A stretch of DNA of 64,000 nucleotides from Mesorhizobium sp. SOD10 (GCA_000824805.1 CCNA01000006.1:620001-684000), one strand, 5' to 3'. Shown: positions 18,129 to 27,701, counted from the first letter of the stretch. Notes: a model not told the origin generated them from the sequence alone. Numbers and translations are program-made.

Positions 18129-18546
18129 GGCGACGAGCAATATTAGAACAGTTTGGCAGTTTTACGCGGGCTGGCCAAAAACCAGAAGGCAAGCACTCGC
18201 GCGCCGCCGAACAGCAGGCAATCGCTTTTTCGCAGCCGCGAAGAGCGAGAGAAAAAAATTCTACTTTAGAATGAGACGGCCGGGGCGGCGTGGGAAACCA
18301 CCCTCGATCCGGCGCAATTTTTAGCACCGGGTCCGGAAAGCGGCAAAATAGTTTTTTCTAAATTCTACTAACTTAGTAGATTAAAGCCGATCTTGCCGCT
18401 CGGCGCCCAGCCTCGCCTGGCGGGAGCAGTCGAGGGCGCCCGCCGCCAGATCGGAACCATCATGCTCCGCGGCTCGTTTGCCTAGCGATCATCCTGTCGA
18501 TCCCTGGCTCCATCGATCGACAACAATGCAAGCAAGGAGGAACGCC
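18129..18546. promoter_or_regulatory. Divergent control region of cysG and the host-attachment gene, with a 17-bp palindrome
   Basis: This 418-base gap has no gene. It is AT-rich in its middle. A perfect palindrome, TCTACTAA-C-TTAGTAGA, lies at 18364-18380. A related half (AAATTCTACT followed by TTAGAAT) occurs about 100 bases closer to cysG, near 18257-18273. These could be operator sites for a sulfur-responsive regulator, for example of the Rrf2 type, but that is inference. Confidence 0.5.
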
Positions 18547-18987
18547 ATGAGCGTCAAACTGAAGCGCGGATTGTGGGTCGTCGTGGCCGATGGCGAAAAG
18601 GCGCTCTTCCTGCGCAACCAGGGCGACAGCAAGTTCCCGAATCTGGAAGTGGTGCACGAGATGGAGCAGGAGAACCCCGCGACGCGCGAGCAAGGCAGCG
18701 ACAAGCCGGGCCGCCAGAGCAACGAGGGTCCCCGCAGCGCCGTCGAAGAAACGGATTGGCACCGTCTTGGCAAGGAGCGCTTTGCCGTCGAGATCGCCGA
18801 CCGGCTCTACAAGCTTGCGCATCGCGGTGCGTTCGACGCGATCGTGCTGATCGCGCCGCCGCAAGTGCTTGGCGAGATGCGCCAGAAACTGCACAAGGAA
18901 GTCAGCGACAAAGTGCAAGCCGAAATCCCGAAGACGCTCACCAACCACACCGTTTCCGACATCGAGAACCTGCTGCAGGCGGCATAG
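18547..18987 (+). CDS. Host-attachment family protein (baeRF-like fold)
   Basis: A 146-residue protein beginning KLKRGLWVVVADGEKALFLRNQG, with a central low-complexity acidic stretch and a C-terminal FDAIVLIAPPQVLGEMRQKLHKEVSDKVQAEIPKTLTNHTVSDIENLL. This is the pattern of the family annotated as 'protein required for attachment to host cells', related to archaeal eRF1-like folds. The name comes from an Agrobacterium study; the actual role is unclear. A perfect AAGGAGG ribosome site lies 6 bases before the ATG. Confidence 0.8.
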   Translation: MSVKLKRGLWVVVADGEKALFLRNQGDSKFPNLEVVHEMEQENPATREQGSDKPGRQSNEGPRSAVEETDWHRLGKERFAVEIADRLYKLAHRGAFDAIVLIAPPQVLGEMRQKLHKEVSDKVQAEIPKTLTNHTVSDIENLLQAA

Positions 18988-19211
18988 AGCGGCGGAAGGA
19001 AGCAGCGTCAGGCCCAGACAGGGGTCCAGGGGTCCGAAGCCGGCTCTTTGGCGGCGCGGTGCTGATTTTGCGTTACGCGCCTTCCTTCAGCATCGATTTC
19101 TGCCCGGTGGGTGGTTGCATCATCGCCGCTCCCTCCATCATATTGCCGAAGGCGACAGCCTCGGCGAGCGCCCATCCGACATTGTGAATTTCGAAAGGCG
19201 CTCCATAGACA

Positions 19212-21011
19212 ATGCCGCATGACACGCCCCTTATCGCCACCATCGTCGCCGGTTTGGGGCTTGCATTCGTCTTCGGTGCGCTAGCCAACCGTTTCCGCAT
19301 CCCGCCGCTTGTCGGCTATCTTGTCGCCGGCGTCCTGGTCGGTCCGAACACGCCGGGCTTCGTCGCCGACGCCAGCCTCGCCAACGAGCTCGCGGAAATC
19401 GGCGTCATCCTTTTGATGTTCGGCGTCGGCCTGCATTTTTCGCTGAAGGACCTTCTGTCCGTCCGCGCCATCGCCGTGCCGGGCGCCGTCGTGCAGATCG
19501 GCTTCGCGACGCTGCTTGGCGTTGGCCTTGCCTGGCTGCTCGGCTGGTCGCTGGGCGCCGGCCTGGTCTTCGGCCTGGCGCTTTCGGTCGCCTCGACCGT
19601 GGTGCTTTTACGCGCCATGCAGGAGCGGCGGCTAATCGAGACCGAGCGTGGCCGCATCGCCGTCGGCTGGCTGATCGTAGAGGATCTGGCCATGGTGCTG
19701 GCGCTGGTGCTGTTGCCCGCGCTCGCCGGCGTGCTTGGCGGCCAGCCGCTCGTCGATGACCATGCGAGCCTGCTTTCGCTACCCGCCAGCTACGGCGTGT
19801 GGGGCGTCGTCGGCGCGACATTCGCCAAGGTCGCCGCCTTCGTCGTCGTGATGCTGGTGGTCGGCCGCAGGGTCATTCCGTGGATCCTGCATTACGTCGC
19901 CCATACCGGCTCCCGGGAATTGTTCCGGCTCTCGGTGCTCGCGATCGCGCTTGGCGTCGCCTTCGGCGCGGCGAAACTGTTCGGCGTCTCCCTGGCGCTC
20001 GGCGCCTTCTTCGCTGGCATGATCATGAGCGAATCCGAGCTCAGCCACCGCGCGGCGGAAGAATCGCTGCCGCTGCGCGACGCCTTCTCGGTGCTGTTCT
20101 TCGTCTCGGTCGGCATGCTGTTCGACCCGCTCAGCCTGATCAGCAACGGCCTGCCGATCCTCGCCACCTTGGCCATCATCGTCATCGGCAAGTCGATCGC
20201 GGCTTTCCTCATCGTGATCGCCTTCCGTTATCCGATCGCGACCGCGCTGATGATTTCGGCGAGCCTTGCCCAGATCGGCGAATTCTCCTTCATCCTGGCC
20301 GAGCTCGGCGTCGGCCTGAAACTGCTGCCCGAACAGGGCCGGGACCTGATCCTCGCCGGCGCGATCCTCTCGATCCTGCTCAATCCGCTGATGTTCGTCG
20401 TTGTCGACCGGATGAAGCCATGGCTGGAAAAGCGCGCCGGCAAGGCTGCGCCGGCCGAAGAGCAAAGGCCGATCGGCCCGGCGACCGAGCCCGGCCATGT
20501 CGCTTCGGTTCAGGCAGCTCCAGGAAAGGAAGACGGTCCGCCGGCTAAAACGGCGCTTGCCGGCCATTCCATCCTGATCGGTTACGGCCGCGTCGGCAGC
20601 CTAGTGGGCGCCGCGCTGAAGGAAGCCGCCCTGCCCTTCCTGGTGATCGAGGATGCCGACAAGACACTGGCGAAGCTGCGCGATGACGGCGTCGAGACGG
20701 TCGCCGGCAATGCCGCCAACGCGGATGTCTTCGCGGCAGCCAATCCGGAGGGCGCGAAGCGGCTGATCCTTGCCGTCCCCAATGCCTTCGAGGCCGGTCA
20801 GATCGTGCTTCGGGCCCGCGCGGCCAATCCGGCGATCAACATCATTGCCCGGGCTCACTCCGACGCCGAGGTCGAGCATCTGAAAGGGTTGGGCGCCGAC
20901 ACCGTGATCATGGGCGAGCGCGAGATCGCGCGAGGGATCGTCGAGGTGGTGACTCGTACGGCCACCGAGCCGCCCGGGCCCGCGGCGGAGATCGATCCGC
21001 AGCCCGCATGA
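19212..21011 (+). CDS. ybaL: YbaL-type CPA2 monovalent cation:proton antiporter
   Basis: A 599-residue protein with about 12 membrane helices (residues ~5-400). Characteristic CPA2 stretches are FRIPPLVGYLVAGVLVGPNTPG, LLMFGVGLHFSLKDLL and LALSVASTVVLLRAMQE. A C-terminal TrkA-N/RCK domain follows, with HSILIGYGRVGSLVGAALKEA and IEDADKTLAKLRDDG (dinucleotide site). This is the YbaL/KefB family of K+ or Na+ efflux proteins gated by NAD(H) or glutathione adducts; ion specificity is not readable. The region before it (18988-19211) has no gene I can support. It ends 6 bases before the convergent AraC gene. Confidence 0.88.
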   Translation: MPHDTPLIATIVAGLGLAFVFGALANRFRIPPLVGYLVAGVLVGPNTPGFVADASLANELAEIGVILLMFGVGLHFSLKDLLSVRAIAVPGAVVQIGFATLLGVGLAWLLGWSLGAGLVFGLALSVASTVVLLRAMQERRLIETERGRIAVGWLIVEDLAMVLALVLLPALAGVLGGQPLVDDHASLLSLPASYGVWGVVGATFAKVAAFVVVMLVVGRRVIPWILHYVAHTGSRELFRLSVLAIALGVAFGAAKLFGVSLALGAFFAGMIMSESELSHRAAEESLPLRDAFSVLFFVSVGMLFDPLSLISNGLPILATLAIIVIGKSIAAFLIVIAFRYPIATALMISASLAQIGEFSFILAELGVGLKLLPEQGRDLILAGAILSILLNPLMFVVVDRMKPWLEKRAGKAAPAEEQRPIGPATEPGHVASVQAAPGKEDGPPAKTALAGHSILIGYGRVGSLVGAALKEAALPFLVIEDADKTLAKLRDDGVETVAGNAANADVFAAANPEGAKRLILAVPNAFEAGQIVLRARAANPAINIIARAHSDAEVEHLKGLGADTVIMGEREIARGIVEVVTRTATEPPGPAAEIDPQPA

Positions 21012-21017
21012 CGCGTG

Positions 21018-21824
21018 TCAGGCGACGAAGGCGGAACCGCCATTCTGCGCGATATCGCTGAGATATTTCGCCGGCGGCTTGCCCAGCGCCTTCTTGAACA
21101 TGGTGATGAAGGCGGTGACGGATTCGTAGCCGAGATCGCCCGACACCTGTTGCACACTGGCGCCGGAAGACAGTTCCCGGAGCGCGACGATCAGATGCAG
21201 TTGCTGGCGCCAGCGGCCGAAGCTCAAGCCCGTCTCCCTGACGATAAGACGCGCCAGGCTGCTTTCGCTGAGCGCCACGCGATCCGCCCACTCCGCCAGC
21301 GTGCTGCGATCGGCGGGATCATCCGCCAGCGCCTCGGCGATCCGTCGCAGCCGCGGCTCGGCCGAGATCGGCAGGTGCAATTGCTGCACAGGCATAAGCG
21401 GCAGTTCGGCGAGCAGGATGCTTCCCAGAAAACCGCAACGCGCATCGTCCGGCGCGCATTCCGACAGTTCGATGATCACCTCGCGCAGCAGCGGCGAGAT
21501 CGAAAGCGTGCAGCACCGATCCGGCAGATCGGCGGCGCCCGGCTCGATATAGACGAAGAAAATTCGCGCGTTCGCCGTCGCGATGTTGCTGTGGGACATG
21601 CCGCCGGGGATCCACACGCCGCAATGCGGCGGCACCATCCAAAGCCCGCTCGGAACGCGGCAGGTGACGCCGCCGCCAAGCGCGAAGACGAGCTGTCCCT
21701 TGCGATGCCAGTGCTCCCGCACCTCGGCCCTGGCCTCGGTGACATCGACGCCCACGGCGATCGCCGGCGCAGCCACGTCATCGACGTCGAAATCCAGCCA
21801 GGGCCAGTGGAGCGGCTGCCTCAT
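21018..21824 (-). CDS. AraC-family transcriptional regulator
   Basis: A 268-residue protein. An N-terminal cupin-type sensor (HWHRKGQLVFALGGGVTCRVPSGLWMVPPHCGVWIPGGMSH) is followed by a C-terminal double helix-turn-helix (LAEWADRVALSESSLARLIVRETGLSFGRWRQQ; VQQVSGDLGYESVTAFITMFKKALGKPPAKYL). It is divergent from the quinone-oxidoreductase-like gene, with 125 bp between, which holds a TTTAGC...GCTAAA dyad (21835-21840/21860-21865). That gene is its likeliest target. Confidence 0.9.
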   Translation of the reverse strand: MRQPLHWPWLDFDVDDVAAPAIAVGVDVTEARAEVREHWHRKGQLVFALGGGVTCRVPSGLWMVPPHCGVWIPGGMSHSNIATANARIFFVYIEPGAADLPDRCCTLSISPLLREVIIELSECAPDDARCGFLGSILLAELPLMPVQQLHLPISAEPRLRRIAEALADDPADRSTLAEWADRVALSESSLARLIVRETGLSFGRWRQQLHLIVALRELSSGASVQQVSGDLGYESVTAFITMFKKALGKPPAKYLSDIAQNGGSAFVA

Positions 21825-21949
21825 GCTTGACGTCTTTTAGCGATCATTTGGCTTTATAGCTAAATTCTTCAAGCGTGAAAGTCGATAGGCTCAAGCCGTT
21901 ATCGTCGCAATCGATCGCGCCTTCGGGCGTCAATTTCAAAGGTGGGCCT

Positions 21950-22867
21950 ATGCTCGCTCTCGCTATCTCTTCCACCAGCCCCAACCGGCTGAAGCTCATC
22001 GAGGCGGACAAGCCAAACTGTAGCGTGAATGAAGCATTGGTGGCCGTTCATGCAACATCGTTGAATCGTGGCGAGCTGCGCCTGCTCGGCATACGTCCCG
22101 ACGGCTGGATACCCGGCCAGGACGTCGTCGGCATTGTCGAACGCGCGGCGGCCAATGGCTCCGGGCCGGTCGTGGGCACGCGCGTTGCGGCATTGGTCGA
22201 TCAGGCCGGCTGGGCCGAATATGTCGCCGTCCCAACAGATCGCCTCGCCGTCATACCCGACGGCGTAAGCTTCGCCTCCGCCGCCACGCTTCCGGTGGCG
22301 GGCACGACGGCGCTGAGAACTTTGCGCCACGGCGGAGACCTGGCTGGCCAGCCGGTCCTGATCACCGGCGCGAGCGGCGCGGTCGGCCGCTTCCAGATCC
22401 AGATCGCTCGCGAGCAAGGCGCTTCCGTGACGGCGATCGCCTCGGCCCGCCATCACGATGATCTTCGCGATCTGGGCGCCGAGCAAGTCGTCCAGTCGAT
22501 CGAACTGGCCGGGGGATCCTTTTCGCTGATCACCGAGTCGGTCGGCGGCAAAAGCCTTGCCGACGCGATCGAACGCGTCGCGCCGGGCGGAACCATCGTC
22601 ATGTTCGGCTCGAGCAGCGGCGAGCTCACGCGGGTTGGCTTTCGCCAGTTCGTTCCAGGCCACGAAGGCGCCAGGCTTCAGACCTTCGCTTATTATACGT
22701 CCGGTCCAGCCATCGGCGCCGACATCGCCGTGCTGCTCGATCTTGTCGCGGCCGGCAGGCTGGAAACCCGCGTGGTTATGACGGTACCATGGACGGACAT
22801 CGGCCAGGCCCTGGATGCGCTGCGGCAGCGCGGCTTCAGCGGCAAGGCTGTCCTCACCGTGGTTTGA
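21950..22867 (+). CDS. Zinc-independent MDR family NADPH:quinone oxidoreductase-like protein
   Basis: A 305-residue protein: LNRGELRLLG and GWIPGQDVVGIVERAA in the catalytic domain, then the nucleotide site PVLITGASGAVGRFQIQIAREQGA and VTAIASARHHDDLRDLGAEQVV. No catalytic zinc ligands are seen. The start is set at the ATG giving MLALAISSTSP, preceded by AAAGGTGGG; a GTG 25 codons upstream is open but not family-like. It is divergent from the AraC regulator. Substrate unknown. Confidence 0.83.
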   Translation: MLALAISSTSPNRLKLIEADKPNCSVNEALVAVHATSLNRGELRLLGIRPDGWIPGQDVVGIVERAAANGSGPVVGTRVAALVDQAGWAEYVAVPTDRLAVIPDGVSFASAATLPVAGTTALRTLRHGGDLAGQPVLITGASGAVGRFQIQIAREQGASVTAIASARHHDDLRDLGAEQVVQSIELAGGSFSLITESVGGKSLADAIERVAPGGTIVMFGSSSGELTRVGFRQFVPGHEGARLQTFAYYTSGPAIGADIAVLLDLVAAGRLETRVVMTVPWTDIGQALDALRQRGFSGKAVLTVV

Positions 22868-22877
22868 CGTCAGCCGC

Positions 22878-23627
22878 TCACACGTGCTGGCCGCCATTGA
22901 TGTGGATTTCCGAGCCGGTCACGTAGGACGCCTGGCCCGAGCACAGGAAGAAGATGATGTCGGCCACTTCCGAGGTGGCACCCAGCCTTCTCAGCGGGAT
23001 CGTCTCGACGATCTTGTCGGTGCCGGGCGAAAGAATCGCCGTGTCGATCTCGCCCGGCGCGATCGCATTGACGCGGATGCCGTGCGGGCCGAAGTCATGC
23101 GCCATCTCGCGCGTCAGCGAGCCGAGCGCGGCCTTGGATGTCGCATAAGCCGTGCCGGCGAACGGATGCACCCTTGTGCCGGCGATCGAGGTGACATTGA
23201 CGATCGAGCCCTTGGCGGCGGCGAGCTCTTTGAACAGGCCGCGCGCCAGCATGATCGGCGCGAAGAAATTGACCTGGAACACGTCGCGCCAGACATGCAT
23301 CGGCGTGTCGATCGAGTTCATCCGGCTGCCATCCTTCAGCTTCGGCGAGATGCCGGCATTGTTGACCAGTGCGTGCAGCTGCCCGCCATGCGCCTCCAGC
23401 CGGTGTCGGATTTCGGAAACGGCGATGCCGACATCCTCCTGGTCGGCGAGATCGACCTTGATGTGATCCTCGGGGCCGGCCGGCCAAGGACAGTCCTCGG
23501 CAAAAGCCTGGCGCGAGCAGGTGATGACCCGCCAGCCCTCGCGCGAAAAGCGCTTCACCGTCGCATGGCCGATGCCCCGGCTGGCGCCGGTGAGCACGAT
23601 GGTGTTTCTGCTGTCGGTCTCGGCCAT
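22878..23627 (-). CDS. SDR-family oxidoreductase
   Basis: A 249-residue classical short-chain dehydrogenase. The cofactor motif is VLTGASRGIGHATVKRF (TGxxxGxG), followed by NNAGISPKL, the catalytic Ser region (IVNVTSIAG) and the YATSKAAL box (Tyr-x3-Lys); PGEIDTAIL follows. The arginine after the glycine motif suggests NADP preference. It is convergent with the MDR gene. Start at the ATG giving MAETDSRN. Substrate not inferable. Confidence 0.88.
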   Translation of the reverse strand: MAETDSRNTIVLTGASRGIGHATVKRFSREGWRVITCSRQAFAEDCPWPAGPEDHIKVDLADQEDVGIAVSEIRHRLEAHGGQLHALVNNAGISPKLKDGSRMNSIDTPMHVWRDVFQVNFFAPIMLARGLFKELAAAKGSIVNVTSIAGTRVHPFAGTAYATSKAALGSLTREMAHDFGPHGIRVNAIAPGEIDTAILSPGTDKIVETIPLRRLGATSEVADIIFFLCSGQASYVTGSEIHINGGQHV

Positions 23628-23696
23628 GGTTTTGTCTCCGGCCGGACATGTAGCCGAAGGGAGCACTCATGGCGAGAGGGCGAGTTGCCGCCGTAG

Positions 23697-23740
23697 CCAT
23701 GATCCCGAAAAGTGGGTTCCGGTTTTCGGGATCGCTATGG
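23697..23740. repeat. Dispersed palindromic element, ATGATCCCGAAAAGTGG type
   Basis: A 44-bp near-perfect palindrome: CCATGATCCCGAAAA at the left, TTTTCGGGATCGCTATGG at the right, with GTGGGTTCCGG between. Same family as 183-227 and 596-640. It lies between the SDR gene and the pbp gene end. Confidence 0.8.
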
Positions 23741-23775
23741 AATAAGAAGCCGGTGCCATTCCGATCCCGGCGGCT

Positions 23776-26043
23776 TCAGCCCCCGCTCAATATGTCGAGG
23801 ATCGAGGTCTGGCGCTTCTTGGTCGGACCGCCGACATCGCCGGGCGGCACCGGATGCTTGATCGAGGCGGTCGACCCGCTGTCGCTCGGCATGTCGAAGC
23901 CTCCGGCATCGACGGTCTCAGCCGGTCGTGTGGTCCGCGCCTGGCGCGCTGGTGCCGGCGCCTGGGCCACGGGCGCCGGCTGGCCGACGGCCGCGGGCGG
24001 CGCTGGCGGCGCCTGCGAGGCGTCCGCCGAAGGGATCTCGTCGGGCACGATCGTATCGGACGGCGTCGACTTCCAGGTGCCGGGCAGCGGCCGCACAGGC
24101 ACGCCCTCATGCGCGGCCACCATGAATTCGTGCCAGGCCTGCGCCGGCAAGGCGCCGCCGGTGACCTTCTTCATCGGGCTGCCGTCGTCATTGCCAAACC
24201 ACACGCCGGTGGTGAGATTGGCCGTGTAGCCGACGAACCAGGCGTCGCGCGAATTCTGGCTGGTGCCGGTCTTGCCCGCCGAAGGCCAGTTGAACGCCGC
24301 CTTCTTGGCGGTGCCAACCTCGACGGTCCCGGTCATCATCGAGTTCATCATGCCGACGATATCGGCCTTGATGACGCGCGGCGCGCTGCCGCCGCTGTTC
24401 TCGTAGAGCACCTTGCCGTTGGCGGTGGTGATGCGCTGGATGAAGTGAATGTCCGGCTTGTAGCCGCCATTGGCGAAGGGCACATAGGCCGCGGTCAGCT
24501 CCAGCGGCGTGACTTCCGATGTGCCGAGCGCGATCGATGTGTTGGCCTGCAGGTCGGACTGGATGCCCATGCGATGCGCGGCTTCCACCACGGCGTCAGG
24601 TCCCACTTCCATGGTGAGCTGGGCGGCCACCGAGTTGAGCGACTTGGCAAGAGCCGTGGCCAAAGTCACCTTGCCGTAATATTTGCCGCCGTAATTGTCG
24701 GGCGTCCATTTGCCGATTTTGATCGGCGCGTCGTTGCGGATGCTGTCCGGCGTGCGGCCGGCCTCCAGCGCCGCCATGTAGACGAAAGGCTTGAAGGCGG
24801 AACCGGGCTGGCGACGCGCTTCCGAGGCGCGGTCGAACTGGCTGGTCGAATAATCATAACCGCCGACCATGGCGCGCACCGCGCCGGAATCGTCGATCGA
24901 CACCAGCGCCCCTTGGCTAACGTTGAGCTTCTTGCCACTCTCGTCGATCAGCCGGCGGATCGACTGTTCTGCAAGCTTCTGCAGGTTGAGGTCGACGGTG
25001 GTGTTGATGACGATGTCGCCGCGCACATCGCCGATCAGGTCCGGAAGCTCGTCCATCACCGTGTCGGCGACGTAATTTTCCGAGCCGGTCCAGTAAGAGG
25101 GCGCGCGCGTTGCCGGCGCGCTCAGCGCGGTCTTGTATTCCTTGTCGCTGATCTTGCCTTCCTCGCGCATGGCCGCGAGCACGAGCTGCGCGCGCTCTTC
25201 GGCCGCTTTGGGATCGCGCGCCGGCGACAACTTGGACGGCGCCTTGAGCAGGCCCGCCAGCAACGCGGCTTCCGAGAGCGTCACGTCGCGCGCGCTCTTG
25301 CCGAAATAGCGTCGTGAGGCCGCCTCGACGCCATAGGCGCCCGAGCCGAAATAGACCCGGTTGAGGTACATTTCGAGGATCTGGTCCTTGCTGTGCTTGT
25401 GCTCGAGCCAGAGCGCGAGCAGCACTTCCTGGACCTTGCGTTCCAGCGTGCGGTCCGGCGTCAGGAACAGGTTCTTGGCCAGCTGTTGCGTCAGCGTCGA
25501 GCCGCCTTGCGAGAAATGCCCGCCGATGAGATTGGTGGCCATGGCGCGCGCCAGGCCGATCGGGTCGACGCCGAAATGCGAATAGAAGCGGCGGTCCTCG
25601 ATGGCGACGACGGCCTCCGGGATATAGGGCGACATTTCATGCAGGCTGACGGCCTCGCCGCCCGAGGCGCCGCGATTGGCAATCAGCCCGCCATCGACCG
25701 AGACGATCTTGATGTTGGGCGCGCGGTCCGGGATCGACCATGTCGTCGCCGCCGGCATCTTGGCGCCGTAATAGACCACGATGCCTGCCGCCGCGATGCC
25801 GCCCCAGATACAGAACACGAAGCACCAGTAGACCAGGCGGGTGGCGATGCCGAACAGTCCGCGCCGGCTGCGATCGCGGCCGCGACCGCGTGATTTCGCC
25901 TTTGCGGATCTGCCCTTTGCAGCGGACTTGCGGGTGCGCGGCACGACGCGATCCTCCTCGCTCACCGAAAAGCCATCGGAGGATTTCGCGCGCTGCGACC
26001 CCTCGAAGCTCGGTTCGATGCGACTGTCTCTGCGGTTCGCCAT
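23776..26043 (-). CDS. Class A penicillin-binding protein (PBP1A-type transglycosylase/transpeptidase)
   Basis: A 755-residue bifunctional peptidoglycan synthase. A basic cytoplasmic N-terminus (KSAAKGRSAKAKSRGRGRDRSRR) and one membrane anchor (~60-90) precede the GT51 domain (AIEDRRFYSHFGVDP, GGSTLTQQLAKNLFL, YLNRVYFGSGAYGVE). The transpeptidase domain has the SxxK box GSAFKP, the SLN triad and KTGTS. The C-terminal ~110 residues are a proline/alanine-rich disordered tail. Start at ATG 26043 (MANRRDSR), with AAGGGC upstream. It marks the left chromosomal flank of the mobile island. Confidence 0.9.
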   Translation of the reverse strand: MANRRDSRIEPSFEGSQRAKSSDGFSVSEEDRVVPRTRKSAAKGRSAKAKSRGRGRDRSRRGLFGIATRLVYWCFVFCIWGGIAAAGIVVYYGAKMPAATTWSIPDRAPNIKIVSVDGGLIANRGASGGEAVSLHEMSPYIPEAVVAIEDRRFYSHFGVDPIGLARAMATNLIGGHFSQGGSTLTQQLAKNLFLTPDRTLERKVQEVLLALWLEHKHSKDQILEMYLNRVYFGSGAYGVEAASRRYFGKSARDVTLSEAALLAGLLKAPSKLSPARDPKAAEERAQLVLAAMREEGKISDKEYKTALSAPATRAPSYWTGSENYVADTVMDELPDLIGDVRGDIVINTTVDLNLQKLAEQSIRRLIDESGKKLNVSQGALVSIDDSGAVRAMVGGYDYSTSQFDRASEARRQPGSAFKPFVYMAALEAGRTPDSIRNDAPIKIGKWTPDNYGGKYYGKVTLATALAKSLNSVAAQLTMEVGPDAVVEAAHRMGIQSDLQANTSIALGTSEVTPLELTAAYVPFANGGYKPDIHFIQRITTANGKVLYENSGGSAPRVIKADIVGMMNSMMTGTVEVGTAKKAAFNWPSAGKTGTSQNSRDAWFVGYTANLTTGVWFGNDDGSPMKKVTGGALPAQAWHEFMVAAHEGVPVRPLPGTWKSTPSDTIVPDEIPSADASQAPPAPPAAVGQPAPVAQAPAPARQARTTRPAETVDAGGFDMPSDSGSTASIKHPVPPGDVGGPTKKRQTSILDILSGG

Positions 26044-26169
26044 GCGCCCTTGCTTGTCTGTCCCCAATCCCGATGGCGTTCGGATTGAAGACTAGATGCG
26101 GCGGTTTAAAGGCGGGTTAAATTGATGGCCGCCCAGCCATTTGAAATTCCTTGCGAATTTCTTAATCCG

Positions 26170-27405
26170 TTACCGCGCGTTACCGCTGCCGTTACCGCTC
26201 TGTTCACGGCGCTTAAGCCGCGCCTCGGCAAAGCGGTCGGCGGCTTCCAACACGGCGCGATCATACTTCTCTGTCGTCTTGGTCCCGGTGTGCCCGGCGA
26301 CCTTGCTGGTATCGTCCAGCCTGGCGCCCGACGCCCTGCCCTCCGTGATACCGGACGCGCGCAGATCGCGAGCCCACAAGGTCGCCGGCAGGCCCGCCGC
26401 TTTGCGGTCCACCGTCCAGCGCTGCGCGAAGATCGAAGCCCGCCATGGCAGGCCGTTTTCTTCCGAAACGATCATTGGGCCAGTGCGCTGCTCAACCGGC
26501 CAGTGCTTCAACTCTTCCATCACCATCGGCGCTTTCTGCAGCGAATAGGAAATACTCGCTCCGGAGCTGTCGGCGGTCTTGGACGGCGTGTAGTGAAGCA
26601 CCATGTCCGCGTCGATGTCTTCCCATCGCAGGCCGAACCATTTCAGATCTCGATCGGCATCAAGGATTTCTGAAATACCACCCATGTCCATCGGCCACCA
26701 TTGCCCAATTACATCCCAAAGCCGCAAAACCGTCTCGAAGCACAGGGCGTAGGCAAGCGCCGATGATGGCCGGCCGTTCCGGTGGGCTGCGGCACGTGCA
26801 GCGATGATCTGTTGTGCCGACGCGGACTGGTTGCGCGGTTTCGGGTGCGGCAGCGTCTTGGCGGTCGCGCGCATGACGGCTGCCAGCGTTAAACAGCCTT
26901 CTAGTCTCATCATGATCCCGAAGCTCACCGCGGCAAACAGCACTGCGCGCGCCGTGGTGGCGGCGGCGAGGTATCGGCCATTCTCCGACCACACGTCGTG
27001 CCAGTCCATGAGATCGACGCCAGTAGTTTGATCGATACGGACGCTGCCGATGTGGCCCTTCAGGTTCTTCAGATAGTGATTGTAAGGCCGGAGCGATCCA
27101 GGTCGTAGCTTCCGATAGGTGCTTCGCGGGTGTGTCTCATAGATCATCAGCAGCGACTTGATCGAGCCATCGAACTTCAGCGGATCGGCACGGTAGCCGG
27201 TACGCCAGAGAAGCATTTCCGCTTGCAGGGAATCGCACTTCGCCTTCAGCATTTCGGGCTGATCGGCGAGATAATACAGGTTCACCGTTTTCGGGATATA
27301 GCCGTTCTTCACATCAGCTTCGTCGGCAATCCAAAACGGCGTCCTGCCGTTGGCGCGCTTAATCCACTTCAGCCCTGGTGCCTTGGTCTGCTCTTCGTCT
27401 TCCAT
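26170..27405 (-). CDS. Tyrosine recombinase (integrase) of the left island segment
   Basis: A 411-residue protein. The C-terminal catalytic part shows LWARDLRASGITEGRASG (Arg box II), VAGHTGTKTTEKYDRAVLEAADRFAEAR (H...Tyr nucleophile region) and a SAM-like helical core domain upstream (LRPYNHYLKNLKGHIGSVRIDQTTGVDLMDWH). The catalytic Tyr is most likely the Y of EKYDR. Codon use is less GC-biased than the pbp gene. It overlaps the upstream small DNA-binding gene by 37 bases. It lies 126 bases from the pbp start codon, at the edge of the island. Confidence 0.82.
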   Translation of the reverse strand: MEDEEQTKAPGLKWIKRANGRTPFWIADEADVKNGYIPKTVNLYYLADQPEMLKAKCDSLQAEMLLWRTGYRADPLKFDGSIKSLLMIYETHPRSTYRKLRPGSLRPYNHYLKNLKGHIGSVRIDQTTGVDLMDWHDVWSENGRYLAAATTARAVLFAAVSFGIMMRLEGCLTLAAVMRATAKTLPHPKPRNQSASAQQIIAARAAAHRNGRPSSALAYALCFETVLRLWDVIGQWWPMDMGGISEILDADRDLKWFGLRWEDIDADMVLHYTPSKTADSSGASISYSLQKAPMVMEELKHWPVEQRTGPMIVSEENGLPWRASIFAQRWTVDRKAAGLPATLWARDLRASGITEGRASGARLDDTSKVAGHTGTKTTEKYDRAVLEAADRFAEARLKRREQSGNGSGNAR

Positions 27406-27701
27406 TGACTTGCGTCCGCTCTGCCTGGCGCCGCTGCCGGCGACTGGGCGGTGCCAAAATAACCTTCGTAGAAACGGCGTACGAGAGCAACAGGCCGACC
27501 GCCATGGAAATCGTCAACCGCCGGGAAGCCCGGCTTGCAAGATAGGGTCGGCAGTCGCTCGCGCATCCACCTTTCCGCATTCTCGCGACCGACAATCGCC
27601 TGGGCGATCTGCTGATCGGTAGCGAACAATGGCAAATCGTCGAGCCGCAGTGGTGTTTCGGCGACCGTTCTCGGACGCATCAATAACTGAGTTTTTTTCA
27701 T
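27369..27701 (-). CDS. Small DNA-binding protein, possible excisionase partner of the integrase
   Basis: A 110-residue protein. The segment LPLFATDQQIAQAIVGRENAERWMRERLPTL looks like a helix-turn-helix, followed by CKPGFPAVDDFHGGRPVALVRRFYEGYFG, which resembles the wing of AlpA/excisionase-like proteins (fixed spacing GFP...R.V). It precedes and overlaps the integrase, the usual position of an excisionase or a repressor. The identification is by position and fold-like pattern only. Confidence 0.6.
   Translation of the reverse strand: MKKTQLLMRPRTVAETPLRLDDLPLFATDQQIAQAIVGRENAERWMRERLPTLSCKPGFPAVDDFHGGRPVALVRRFYEGYFGTAQSPAAAPGRADASQWKTKSRPRHQG

Noticed and set aside
19008-19220. Minus-strand open frame between the host-attachment gene and the antiporter gene
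   Set aside because: No homologous pattern and no good start. It overlaps the start region of the antiporter gene.
26044-26169. Left attachment site matching the guaA end
   Set aside because: I compared this gap and other intergenic parts of the island with the last bases of guaA and saw no match longer than a few bases.
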